A stretch of 23,737 bases of DNA, from contig CAAFFL010000079.1 of assembly GCA_900762125.1 (NCBI GenBank), positions 1-23,737 on the forward strand, read 5' to 3'. Source of the DNA: an uncultured Prevotella sp. (lineage in GTDB: Bacteria; Bacteroidota; Bacteroidia; Bacteroidales; Bacteroidaceae). The notes beneath the pieces were generated by a model that had not been told where the DNA came from, did no database searches, and saw only the letters and a program-made list of their open reading frames with translations. A program made the translations under genes and the position numbers. Positions 7,879-16,445 of this stretch are shown here, piece by piece. Each line of letters starts with the position of its first letter. The stretch's first letter is position 1.

Positions 7879-8829
7879 CTACGGCTGCATGGGTTTCAAA
7901 TTCGCGGGCACGACGGCAGGAGAAGATGGTGGGGTCCCTGAAGGTCCTGATGGTGGCGTCGTCCCCGGCTCGGGATTCGGGTCAGAGGCGGACATCGACT
8001 GCCGCATGCTGTCGCTTGGGATCGTTCCGTCGGCGGGCGTCGCCTTCTTGACTTCCTTCCGCTGATGGACGCGGAGCAGGTGGAGGTCGTAGAACGTCGC
8101 CATCTGGAGCGTCGTCGACGAACTGTTAGTCATGTTGTTCTTGTTGAGCAGGATGAAACCGCGGATCTCCTTGATGCCGAGCTCCTTGTCGTCGCGGATG
8201 GTGATGCTCATCGACTGCGAACCGGACACGCGCGTCATCGTCGAGGCGATGCTGTCGTTCTTGAACGTCACAGCCAGGAGCACCACGCCGTCGCGCATGC
8301 CATCCTGGAAGATGAAACTGCTGCGGAACATAAATGAGATCTCGTCGCCTTTATGGAATGTGGAGTCGGCCTTGAGGTTGTAGGTGTAGAGGTTGAATGG
8401 CTCGTTGGGCATGAGCACCACCGACGGCTCCATCTTCCACACGTCCGTGGAGTCGCCACGGGCGCTGACCGTACCGCCGCTGACCGTCGAGCCCATGTTG
8501 CGGGCATCGTTCTGCATCCGCTCGGCGATGTGCTCGTAGATCGTGTGCATCTGGTCGGTGTGGCGCATGTAATAGACCATCGACGAGTCAAACTCCGCCT
8601 GCGTGACCTTGTATTTCATCAGCACGGCAGCACGATAGGCAACGATGTTTGCGGCAGCGTCGCCCTTCGCCTGTTCGGCAAGGCCATCGGCGAGATGGTA
8701 GTCGTAGAGCAACTGCTCCATGTCGTCGGGTTGGATCAGGCCACGAGGCACCTCGGGCTTGCAGCTAACCAAGAGGATAGCTGCCACGAGAGTCAGTCCA
8801 AAGATCTTCATTACCTTGCGCATATTCAT
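7879..8829 (-). CDS. DUF4296-domain lipoprotein with Pro/Ser-rich tail
   Basis: A 316-residue predicted lipoprotein of unknown function. A signal peptide ends in the lipobox LLVSC, making Cys23 the lipidation site. The following segment, about residues 28-120 (PRGLIQPDDMEQLLYDYHLA, then YKVTQAEFDSSMVYYMRHTD), is the DUF4296 signature of Bacteroidetes. Residues of about 130-265 form an additional, probably beta-rich region. The last 45 or so residues are low-complexity and rich in Pro, Ser, Gly and Thr. It follows lspA, a gene order common in Bacteroidetes, but a REP-like palindrome fills the 111-base gap. The nearby LspA would process it. Stop TAG. Family call good, function unknown. Confidence 0.82.
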   Translation of the reverse strand: MNMRKVMKIFGLTLVAAILLVSCKPEVPRGLIQPDDMEQLLYDYHLADGLAEQAKGDAAANIVAYRAAVLMKYKVTQAEFDSSMVYYMRHTDQMHTIYEHIAERMQNDARNMGSTVSGGTVSARGDSTDVWKMEPSVVLMPNEPFNLYTYNLKADSTFHKGDEISFMFRSSFIFQDGMRDGVVLLAVTFKNDSIASTMTRVSGSQSMSITIRDDKELGIKEIRGFILLNKNNMTNSSSTTLQMATFYDLHLLRVHQRKEVKKATPADGTIPSDSMRQSMSASDPNPEPGTTPPSGPSGTPPSSPAVVPANLKPMQP

Positions 8830-8855
8830 TTTGCCTGTTTGCTTGTTTGTGCTGC

Positions 8856-8934
8856 TCGCTGTTGGACAGTCCGGCTTATCAAGCCGGACTTTTTGGGCGG
8901 GTCCGGCTTTATAAGCCGGACTATCTGACAGCGA
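8856..8934. repeat. REP-like element B, two inverted copies
   Basis: Outer arms TCGCTGT (8856-8862) and ACAGCGA (8928-8934) enclose two palindromes: AGTCCGGCTT/AAGCCGGACT around ATC (8868-8890) and GTCCGGCTT/AAGCCGGAC around TAT (8901-8921). Each half corresponds to the single copy at 16446-16487. It occupies almost the whole gap between lspA and the DUF4296 gene and ends just before the lspA stop codon. It may be a mobile REP/REPIN-type sequence and could stabilise or attenuate the transcript. Confidence 0.8.
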
Positions 8935-8940
8935 ACTTCA

Positions 8941-9618
8941 TTAAAGTGCATCACCTTTATCCGCCTTCGGCTTCTTCCCCAGCCCTTGGTTCACCGTCTC
9001 GCCGACGAGCTCCAGGTCCTTGCGGCAGAAGAGGAGCAGACCGATGACGCCAGAGGTCACACAGGCGTCGGCGAAGTTGAAGATCGGCGAGAAGAACACG
9101 AAGTCATCCCCACCCCACAACGGCAGCCACGTCGGCAACGTCGTGTGGATGATGGGAAAATAGAACATGTCCACGACCTTACCCATGAGGAACGGGGCAT
9201 AGCCCGTGCCGAAGGGCACGAAGTAGGACACGTAGTAGGGCGATGACGCATTAAAGCACAGGCCATAGAACATCGAGTCGAGGATGTTGCCCGCGGCGCC
9301 AGCAACGATGAGCGAGAGGAACACCACGTAGATGGTCCGACCCTTCTGCCGCACGGTCTGCCAGATGAACCAGCCAATCAAGGCCACGGCGACGACACGC
9401 ATCAGGCTCAGGAAGAGCTTGTTGATGAACGTCATGCCCCATGCCATGCCGTTGTTTTCGATGAAGGTGATGTAGAACCAGTCGGTGACATGGATGCTCT
9501 CGCCGAGCGTCATCGACGTCTTCACCTCTATCTTGATGACCTGGTCGATGATGAGCACGGCGAGGACGATGAGCCACGCCAAACGACCATCGGTCAGGAG
9601 TGATTTTATCTTATTCAT
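8941..9618 (-). CDS. lspA: Lipoprotein signal peptidase II
   Basis: A 225-residue inner-membrane aspartic protease that removes signal peptides from prolipoproteins after lipidation. I take the ATG at 9616-9618 (MNKIKSLLTDGR) as the start. The frame is open 22 codons further up, but that extension is not hydrophobic and not family-like. Four hydrophobic segments are visible: about 13-30, 70-92, 100-117 and 180-205. Catalytic Asp residues are in GNILDS and FNFADA, each in the family's N-x-x-D pattern. The protein is longer than the roughly 160-residue proteobacterial form, mainly in the loop before the second Asp, which is usual in Bacteroidetes. It lies 68 bases after the DksA/TraR-like gene. 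Stop TAA. Confidence 0.94.
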   Translation of the reverse strand: MNKIKSLLTDGRLAWLIVLAVLIIDQVIKIEVKTSMTLGESIHVTDWFYITFIENNGMAWGMTFINKLFLSLMRVVAVALIGWFIWQTVRQKGRTIYVVFLSLIVAGAAGNILDSMFYGLCFNASSPYYVSYFVPFGTGYAPFLMGKVVDMFYFPIIHTTLPTWLPLWGGDDFVFFSPIFNFADACVTSGVIGLLLFCRKDLELVGETVNQGLGKKPKADKGDAL

Positions 9619-9686
9619 ACCGCTTATATATATAGTCGGCTTTTCGCCGGCAAATCCTGCCACATGAGAGACCCGCATCGGCACGC

Positions 9687-10067
9687 TTAGTGCCGGCGGG
9701 CATTCTTCGAGGCGACGCTGAGGGTTGCATGAGGCACCACGCGAAGGCGCTCCTTCGGGATGAGTTCGCCGGTCATACGGTCGATGCCGTAGGTCTTGTT
9801 GGCGATGCGGATGAGTGCACCCTCCAGGGCCTGGATGAACTTCTGTTCACGCTGGGCCATTTGGATGAGCTCCTCACGGGCCGTAGCCTCAGTACCCTCC
9901 TCGAGGATCTTATAGGTCGGCGCGGTGTCGTTGTCTGTGTTGCTGTCGGCATTCATCAGCTGGCGCATCATGCCGTTGTAGCTCTTCCGCGCCACGGTGA
10001 GCTTGTCGTTGATGATGCCTTTGAACTCCTCTAATTCCTCATCGGAATAGCGTTTCTTCACTTCCAT
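9687..10067 (-). CDS. DksA/TraR-family protein lacking zinc-finger cysteines
   Basis: A 126-residue small protein of the DksA/TraR zinc-finger superfamily. It has an N-terminal helical, coiled-coil-like region (RYSDEELEEFKGIINDKL ... ATAREELIQMAQREQKFIQ) and the family C-terminal block YGIDRMTGELIPKERLRVVPHATLS. In the superfamily the C-terminal block carries zinc-binding Cys residues. Here the YGxC position is Asp (GAC) and I see no Cys in the whole protein, so zinc binding is very unlikely. Family members bind RNA polymerase in its secondary channel and alter initiation; whether this one does is unknown. It starts 5 bases after the ileS stop and is surely cotranscribed with it. Stop TAA. 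Confidence 0.85.
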   Translation of the reverse strand: MEVKKRYSDEELEEFKGIINDKLTVARKSYNGMMRQLMNADSNTDNDTAPTYKILEEGTEATAREELIQMAQREQKFIQALEGALIRIANKTYGIDRMTGELIPKERLRVVPHATLSVASKNARRH

Positions 10068-10072
10068 AGTAT

Positions 10073-13000
10073 TTAGTTCTTTTCAACTAAGATGTTCAGT
10101 GTGAATTCATCGAAATCGGTTTCCACTCCATCGTTCTCAGCAACGCGGATTTCGTCGGCCAACACCTGCGACTTGATATAGTCACCAAATTCCGCGATGG
10201 CGCTGTCGGTCTGCTCGTTAGGTGCCACGGTGACGCGGATGCGGTCGGTGATCTCGAGGCCAGTGTCCTTACGCAGGTTCTGGATGCGGTTGATGAGCTC
10301 GCGGGCCATACCTTCGTTGCGCAAGGCATCGGTGAGCTCCACCTCCAGGGCGATGGTGAGGTTGCCCTCGTTGGCGACGAGCCAGCCGGGGATATCCTCG
10401 GAGATGATCTCCACATCGGTGGCCTCGACGGTGACGGGCTGACCCTCGACCTCGAAGCTGATCGAACCCTGCTGCTCGAGGGCTGCGATCTCCTCCTGCG
10501 AGAGGCCGTTCATTTTGGCGGCGACGCCCTTCATGAGCTTGCCAAACTTCTTGCCCATGACACGGAAGTTACACTTTACCTTCTTGACCAGAATGCCCTG
10601 ACCTTCAACGAAGTTCAGTTCCTTGACGTTGACCTCATTGAGGATGAGGTCCTTCACAGCCTCGATGTGTCGGCGCTGCTCGTCGTCGACGGCAGGCACC
10701 ATGATCTGCTGCAGCGGCTGGCGAACCTTGATGTTTACCTTCCGGCGCAGGGCGAGGACCATTGAGGTGATCTTCTGAGCCATACCCATGCGGGCCTCGA
10801 GCTCTGTGTCGATGAGCGCCTCGTCGGCCACGGGGAACTGCTCCAGATGGACGCTCTCCAGTTCGCCGCCGAGGTCATGATAGAGCTGGTCAGCATAGAA
10901 CGGAGCGAACGGTGCGAGGAGCTTAGCCACGGTCATCAGGCAGGTATAGAGCGTGTTGTAAGCGGCGAGTTTGTCGTCACTCATCTCCTTACCCCAGAAG
11001 CGCTTACGGTTCAGACGGACGTACCAGTTGCTGAGGTCGTCATTGACGAAGGCATCGATGAGTCGGCCGGCACGGGTCGGATCGTAATTCTCTAGCTCGC
11101 ACTCCACACCTTTTATCAATGTGTTGAGGCACGAGAGGATCCAGCGGTCGATCTCCGTCAACTTGTAACTCGTAACTCGTAACTCGTAACTCTTCTCGGG
11201 TTCGTAGCCATCGACGTTTGCGTAGAGCGCAAAGAAGCTATACGTATTATATAAGGTACCGAAGAACTTACGGCGCACCTCGTCGACGCCATTCGGGTCA
11301 AACTTCAGGTTGTCCCACGGCTCAGAGTTAGTCATCATATAGAAGCGCACAGGGTCGGCACCATACTTATTGATCATGTCGAACGGCTTCGTCACGTTGC
11401 TCTCATGCCTCGACATCTTGTTGCCCTTGGCATCGAGGACGAGGCCGGAGGAGATGACGTTCTTGAAGGCCACGGAGTCGAAGACCATCGTGGCGATGGC
11501 ATGGAGCGTGAAGAACCAGCCACGTGTCTGGTCGACACCCTCGTTGATGAAGTCAGCAGGGAAGAAGGCGGGAGCCACAGGCGTGCCCTCGTAGGTAGAG
11601 TGGACGAGCTGGTCACGGTAGGCGGCCTCAGTCATGCCAGTATTCTTCAGACCCTCGGCATTGATCTCGCCCTCGAAGGGATAGTGCAGCTGGGCGTAAG
11701 GCATGGAGCCGGAGTCGAACCACACGTCGATGAGGTCGGCCTCACGATGCATGGGCTTGCCCTCGTCGTTGACCAGGACGATATAGTCGATATACGGGCG
11801 GTGCAGGTCGATCTTGTCGTAGTTCTCCTGTGAATAGTCGCCCACGACGAAGCCCTTGTCCTTGAAGGGGTTACTCTTCATCACACCAGCCTTCACCGAT
11901 TTCTCGATCTCGTTGTAGAGCTCCTCGACGCTTCCAATGCACTTCTCGCCACGGTTCTCGTCGCGCCAGATGGGTAGCGGCGTGCCCCAGAAGCGGCTGC
12001 GCGAGAGGTTCCAGTCGTTGAGGTTCTCGAGCCAGTTGCCAAAGCGGCCGGTACCGGTCGACTCGGGCTGCCAGCGGATGGTCTTGTTCAGTTCCACCAT
12101 GCGCGCCTTCTTCTCGGTGTCCTTGATGAACCACGAGTCGAGGGGATAGTAGAGGATGGGCTTATCCGTACGCCAGCAATGGGGATAGTTGTGGACATGC
12201 TTCTCAATCTTGAAGGCTGTACCCTCCTGCTTCATCTCCATGCAGATGACGATGTTCAGGTCCTCGGCTTTCTCCGAAGCCTTCACATCCCAGACGCCAC
12301 CGGGGTTGAACCGTGGGTCGTAAGCATTCTTGACATAGTCGCCGGCATGGTGGCTATAGGCATCGACATTCACACAGGCGTTGATGAAGTTCTGGTCGAG
12401 CTCGTCGAGGACGTAGTATTTACCTTGCAGGTCGACCATCGGACGGGTCTCACCTTTCTTAGAGATGAGGTAGAGGGCAGGGACGTTGGCATCCTTGGCC
12501 ACCTTGGCATCGTCGGCACCAAACGTTGGGGCGATATGGACGATACCCGTACCGTCCTCAGTGGTGACATAGTCGCCAAGAATCACGCGGAAGGCCTCAC
12601 TGTCCATCTCCACAAACTGGTCGCGGCCATCCTCACCGGTGAACACCTTCTCGGGATGATCCAGGGCATAGTCGTTGACAAACTTCGGAGCCAGGTCACC
12701 GGTCTTCTCGCACGGCTTCACCCACGGCATGAGTTGCTCGTAGTGGTAGCCTTCAAGGTCGGTACCCTTCATGCGGTCAACGATGCGCCAGGGACACTGC
12801 TTCTTCTCCTTGTCGAAGGGCAGCAACTCGCCGTCCTTGCACTCCTGCTCGGGCTTCAAGTAAGCGTTGATGCGGCTCTCGGCCATGATGAGCGTCATCG
12901 GCTCACCGTCGTAGAGGTTATAGGTCTCGATGGCGACATAGTCGATCTTCGGGCCCACGCAGAGGGCGATGTTCGAGGGCAAGGTCCATGGCGTGGTCGT

Positions 13001-13717
13001 CCAGGCGATGAAGTAAGGCTTGCCATGCTTCGTCCACTCGGCCTTCGGGTCCTTGATGAGGAACTGTGCCGTAACGGTGGTATCCTTCACGTCGCGGTAG
13101 CAACCGGGCTGGTTCAGCTCATGGCTGGAGAGGCCGGTGCCGGCAGCGGGCGAATAGGGCTGGATGGTGTAGCCCTTATAGAGCAACCCCTTGTTGTAGA
13201 GCTGCTTCAGGAGCCACCACAGGGTCTCAATATACTTATTGTCGTAGGTGATATACGGATGGTCGAGGTCGACAAAGTAGCCCATCTTTTCCGTGAGCTC
13301 GCGCCACTCCTGGGTGAACATCATCACATTCTCCCGGCATTTGTGGTTGTAGTCCTCCACGGAGATATATTTCTCTGACTGCTTGTTGTCGATATCCTTC
13401 TTCGTGATACCCAGCTCTTTCTCCACGCCGAGCTCCACGGGCAGTCCGTGGGTGTCCCAGCCGGCCTTGCGGTGGACCTGGAAACCCTTCATGGTCTTGT
13501 AACGGTTGAATGTATCCTTGATGCTTCAAGCCAGCAAATGGTGAATGCCGGGGTGGCCGTTGGCAGAGGGTGGGCCCTCAAAGAATATAAACTCCGGGCA
13601 TCCTTCTCTCTCGTCGATGCTCTTGTGGAAGATGTCGTTCTTTTCCCATTCTGCGAGAACTCTCGTGTTGGTCTTGGTAAGGTCTAACGCCTTGTGTTCG
13701 GCAAATTTCTTAGCCAT
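10073..13717 (-). CDS. ileS: Isoleucyl-tRNA synthetase, interrupted by in-frame TGA at codon 64
   Basis: The enzyme charges tRNA-Ile with isoleucine in the cytosol. Read through, the gene encodes 1214 residues, close to the long eukaryote-like IleRS of Bacteroidetes. Residues 1-63 include the HIGH-type motif in PPSANGHPGIHH (57-60). Codon 64 is TGA (13526-13528), where relatives have Arg in the ARSIKD segment. Reading continues in the same frame with SIKDTFNRYKTMKGF, so this is a nonsense change, not a frameshift. Later come the editing region (TTEDGTGIVHIAPTFGADD), WFDSG, the KMSKS site as KMSRH (767-771) and the anticodon-binding part (NWYVRLNRKRFWG). A restart at ATG 13490-13492 would lose the HIGH motif and be inactive. 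Residues about 842-853 come from a 7-bp tandem repeat. The start follows a good promoter. It may be read through, a true lesion with a second copy elsewhere, or a sequence error. Final stop TAA. Confidence 0.9.
11160..11194 (-). repeat. 7-bp tandem repeat within ileS
   Basis: Five consecutive 7-base units: AACTTGT (11160-11166), three exact AACTCGT (11167-11187), then AACTCTT (11188-11194). They encode the SYELRVTSYKLT stretch just before EIDRWILS, a variable loop in IleRS. Because 7 is not a multiple of 3, gain or loss of one unit would shift the ileS frame. Confidence 0.85.
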
Positions 13718-13757
13718 ATTGTTATTTATTGTTACCTTATATTATTAATTTTGGACG

Positions 13758-13787
13758 CAAAGGTAGCAAAAAAATATAGAACATCAA
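13758..13787 (-). promoter_or_regulatory. Promoter of ileS
   Basis: On the minus strand a TTTTTG run (TTG at 13785-13787) is followed after 19 bases by TACCTTTG (13758-13765), an exact match to the Bacteroidetes -33/-7 arrangement TTG-N19-TAnnTTTG. Transcription would start near 13751, giving a leader of about 33 bases before the ATG at 13717. It would drive ileS and the DksA/TraR-like gene at least. Confidence 0.75.
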
Positions 13788-13798
13788 AAATAATTCAG

Positions 13799-13806
13799 TA
13801 ACTTTG
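13799..13806 (+). promoter_or_regulatory. Promoter -7 element of engB
   Basis: TAACTTTG matches TAnnTTTG exactly and lies about 21 bases before the engB ATG. It diverges from the ileS promoter. No TTG is visible at -33. A TTG codon at 13804 is in frame with engB but falls inside this element, which argues against it as the start. Confidence 0.65.
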
Positions 13807-13827
13807 CACAAAACTCTGTTAGAAACT

Positions 13828-14430
13828 ATGGACATTAAGAATTCAAAATTCGTCATATCGGCGCCGGATGTCAGCAAATGCCCGAGCGATAACCGACTGG
13901 AGTTTGCCTTCATCGGACGGTCGAATGTGGGAAAGTCGAGCCTGATCAACATGCTCTGCAACCACAAGGGGCTGGCAAAGACTTCCGCTACGCCGGGCAA
14001 GACGCTCCTCATCAACTACTTCCTCATCAACGACGACTGGTATCTCGTCGACCTGCCGGGCTATGGCTATGCAAAGCGCTCGAAGAAGGTGCAGGAGCAG
14101 CTCGACCGGATGATCCGCGGATATATCCTCCAACGCCAGCAGCTCGCAAATGTCTTTGTCCTCATCGACATCCGCCACGAGCAGCAGCGCGTGGACCGGG
14201 AGTTCGTCGACTGGCTGGGCCTCTCCGGCATCCCGTTCTCCATCGTCTTCACGAAGACAGACAAACTCACGGGTGGACGAGCGAAGGCCAACGCCCTCGC
14301 CTGGATGAATGCCCTCAGCGACACATGGGAGACCCTCCCCCCCTATTTCATCACCTCCTCGGAGAAAAAACAAGGGCGCGACGAATTGCTCGACTACATA
14401 GAACAAATTCTCAAAACAGAAGAAAGTTAA
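13828..14430 (+). CDS. engB: Ribosome-biogenesis GTP-binding protein EngB/YsxC/YihA
   Basis: A 200-residue cytosolic TrmE-Era-EngA-like GTPase needed for late assembly of the large ribosomal subunit. The start is the ATG at 13828 (MDIKNSKFVISAPDVSKCP), which aligns with other family members; the in-frame TTG at 13804 lies in the promoter. GTPase motifs are complete: G1 GRSNVGKSS (30-38), the TSATPGKT switch (about 53-60), G3 DLPGYG (about 74-79), G4 TKTD, and G5-like TSSEKK near residue 178. Length is normal. It is transcribed away from ileS and ends 162 bases before the ABC-F ATPase start, with a large inverted repeat between. Both neighbours act in translation. Stop TAA. Confidence 0.95.
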   Translation: MDIKNSKFVISAPDVSKCPSDNRLEFAFIGRSNVGKSSLINMLCNHKGLAKTSATPGKTLLINYFLINDDWYLVDLPGYGYAKRSKKVQEQLDRMIRGYILQRQQLANVFVLIDIRHEQQRVDREFVDWLGLSGIPFSIVFTKTDKLTGGRAKANALAWMNALSDTWETLPPYFITSSEKKQGRDELLDYIEQILKTEES

Positions 14431-14523
14431 CTCAGAAAACTTTTCTGAATAATCTCAGAAAACCACGAGAAAACAAAAATGTTTTAGCTTGGTTTTTGCA
14501 TGGTTTTCTGATATTATTCAGAG
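14431..14523. repeat. Long inverted repeat with nested hairpins between engB and the ABC-F gene
   Basis: A 22-base arm (14444-14465) pairs with 14501-14522 with one mismatch, around a 35-base spacer. Nested in the spacer are AAAACA (14470-14475) and TGTTTT (14480-14485). Just before, AGAAAA-C-TTTTCT (14434-14446) is another palindrome that shares the left arm and so could form a competing fold. CTCAGAAAAC occurs at 14431-14440 and 14454-14463. The AT-rich stretch contrasts with the GC-rich genes on either side. It could be a terminator for engB or a leader attenuator for the ABC-F gene. I see no good TAnnTTTG promoter in this gap. Confidence 0.75.
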
Positions 14524-14592
14524 ATTCACAAGAGAGAATGTTTTCTTTTGTTTTCCCTGTTTTCTGAAATACACTCAAACGACGTTTTATAC

Positions 14593-16386
14593 ATGACACC
14601 ATATTTAGACGTACAAAACTTAACGAAACGGATCGGCGCGCAGGTGCTCTTCGAGGACATCTCGTTCTCTGTCAGCGAGGGACAGAAGGTAGGTCTCATT
14701 GCCAAGAACGGCACGGGCAAGAGCACACTGATGCAGATCCTTGCCGGCGACGAGGGCTACGACAGCGGCTCGATCATCTACCATAACGACCTCCACATTG
14801 GCTACCTCGAGCAGACACCGCGCTTCGACCCTGAGGAGAGCGTCCTCGACGCGTGCTTCAACCATCAGGGCAACCCCGACCGCGTCCTGAAGGCGAAGCA
14901 GCTCCTCACACAGCTCCACATCGACGACCTCACGCAGCCCATGGGACAGCTCTCGGGTGGACAGCAGAAGCGTGTGGCACTGGCGAACGTCCTGCTCATG
15001 GAGCCGGACTTCCTCCTCCTCGACGAGCCGACGAACCACCTCGACCTCGACATGATCGTCTGGCTGGAGGGCTATCTCCGGCGGTCGACACTCACGCTCC
15101 TCATGGTCACCCACGACCGCTACTTCCTTGACCATGTCTGCAACCTCATCCTCGAACTCGACAACGAGACGATTTATGCCTATCGCGGCAACTACAGCTA
15201 TTATCTGGAGAAGCGACAGGAGCGCATCGACAACCAGCGCGCGGAGGTGGCACGGGCGAACAACCTCTACCGCAAGGAGCTCGCCTGGATGCGAGCCACG
15301 CCGCAGGCACGCTCTCACAAGGCGCGCTATCGTGAGGAGGCGTTCTACGACCTCCAGGCTAAGGCCCACCAGCGCATCGAAGAGCGCCAGATGCGCCTGA
15401 AGGCCTCGAACGTCTACATCGGCTCAAAGATCTTCGAGTGCCAGTACGTCTCGAAGGCGTTTGAGGAGAAGGTCATCCTCAAGGACTTCTATTACAACTT
15501 CGCCCGCTTCGAGAAGATGGGCATCGCAGGACCCAACGGCACGGGAAAGTCGACATTCATCAAGATGCTTCTCGGACTCGTCCCGCCCGACGCGGGGAAG
15601 TTCGACATCGGCGAGACGGTCCGCTTCGGCTATTTCTCGCAGGAGGGACTGAAGTTTGACGAGCAACAGAAGGTCATCGATGTCATCACGGACATTGCCG
15701 ACTACATCGACCTCGGCGGCGGGCGAAAGATGACGGCATCGCAGTTCCTCAACTACTTCCTCTTCCCGCCCGAGATGCAGCACAACTACGTCTACAAGCT
15801 CTCTGGCGGCGAGCGCCGAAAGCTCTACCTCTGCACCGTCCTGATGCGCAACCCGAACTTCCTCGTCCTCGACGAGCCGACCAACGACCTCGACATCCAG
15901 ACGCTCCAGGTCCTCGAGGAGTATCTCCAAGACTTCCCCGGCTGCGTCATCGTCGTCAGCCACGACCGCTACTTCATGGACAAGGTCGTCGACCACCTGC
16001 TCGTCTTCCATGGCGACGGCGTCATCAGCGACTTCCCCGGCAACTACACCCAGTACCGCGAGTGGAGCGCCCTGAAGAGCAAGGAGGAGGCCGAGGCAGG
16101 CGGAAAGGACTCCTCCCACAAGGACTCCTCTGAGGCGAAGCCGAAGAAGGACTACCATCACGACACGCGCCGCCGTCTGACCTTCAAGGAGAAACGCGAG
16201 CTGGAGCAGCTCACCCTCGACATCGACGCTTTGGAGCAGGAGCAGAAAGCCCTCGAGGCCGCCCTTTGTTCCGGCACCCTCTCCGTGGAGGAGCTGACCG
16301 AGAAGAGCAAGCGCCTCCCCCTCCTCAAGGACGAGCTCGACGAGAAAGAGCTCCGCTGGCTGGAACTCAGCGACATCGAGCAGTAG
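14593..16386 (+). CDS. ABC-F family ATPase, Uup-like
   Basis: A 597-residue soluble protein with two ATP-binding cassettes and no membrane segments, as in ABC-F proteins that act on the ribosome. The start is the ATG at 14593 (MTPYLDVQNLTKRIGAQ). An upstream in-frame TTG at 14548 would add 15 residues from the repeat-rich leader and is rejected. Cassette 1 has AKNGTGKST (37-45), LSGGQQKR and LLLDEPTNHLD. The linker helices follow (NNLYRKELAWMRATPQARSHKARY), then cassette 2 with GPNGTGKST, LSGGERRK and LVLDEPTNDLD. A charged linker leads to a C-terminal coiled coil (LTFKEKRELEQLTLDIDALEQEQ...) typical of Uup, a factor linked to DNA-element excision and ribosome function. An antibiotic-resistance ABC-F role is less likely given that C-terminus. 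Stop TAG. Confidence 0.9.
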   Translation: MTPYLDVQNLTKRIGAQVLFEDISFSVSEGQKVGLIAKNGTGKSTLMQILAGDEGYDSGSIIYHNDLHIGYLEQTPRFDPEESVLDACFNHQGNPDRVLKAKQLLTQLHIDDLTQPMGQLSGGQQKRVALANVLLMEPDFLLLDEPTNHLDLDMIVWLEGYLRRSTLTLLMVTHDRYFLDHVCNLILELDNETIYAYRGNYSYYLEKRQERIDNQRAEVARANNLYRKELAWMRATPQARSHKARYREEAFYDLQAKAHQRIEERQMRLKASNVYIGSKIFECQYVSKAFEEKVILKDFYYNFARFEKMGIAGPNGTGKSTFIKMLLGLVPPDAGKFDIGETVRFGYFSQEGLKFDEQQKVIDVITDIADYIDLGGGRKMTASQFLNYFLFPPEMQHNYVYKLSGGERRKLYLCTVLMRNPNFLVLDEPTNDLDIQTLQVLEEYLQDFPGCVIVVSHDRYFMDKVVDHLLVFHGDGVISDFPGNYTQYREWSALKSKEEAEAGGKDSSHKDSSEAKPKKDYHHDTRRRLTFKEKRELEQLTLDIDALEQEQKALEAALCSGTLSVEELTEKSKRLPLLKDELDEKELRWLELSDIEQ

Positions 16387-16445
16387 CCGTCCTCATGGCT
16401 CCCTTGTCCCCATGTCGGCCTAGGCCGCCTCTCACGCGCTTTTGA

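Noticed and set aside
9619..9684. Longer LspA with 22 extra N-terminal residues
   Set aside because: The extension is not hydrophobic or family-like; MNKIKSLLTDGR at 9618 fits lspA starts.
12179..13378. Long open frame of 399 codons antisense to ileS
   Set aside because: It mirrors the GC-rich codon pattern of ileS, is dominated by Val, Leu, Asp and His, and resembles no family. ileS on the other strand is certain.
13526..13528. Selenocysteine at the ileS TGA
   Set aside because: Relatives have Arg, not Cys, at this site, and I see no convincing SECIS-like hairpin directly after the TGA.
13493..13528. Frameshift in ileS between the two open parts
   Set aside because: 13526 minus 10073 is divisible by three and the intervening codons read SIKDTFNRYKT, so the frame is unbroken and only the stop is odd.
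13804..13827. TTG start for engB giving 8 more residues
   Set aside because: The TTG is part of the -7 promoter box TAACTTTG, and family N-termini align with the ATG at 13828.
14500..14592. TAGCTTGG-like or other promoter for the ABC-F gene
   Set aside because: Matches to TAnnTTTG are imperfect and lie within the inverted repeat; not reported as a promoter.
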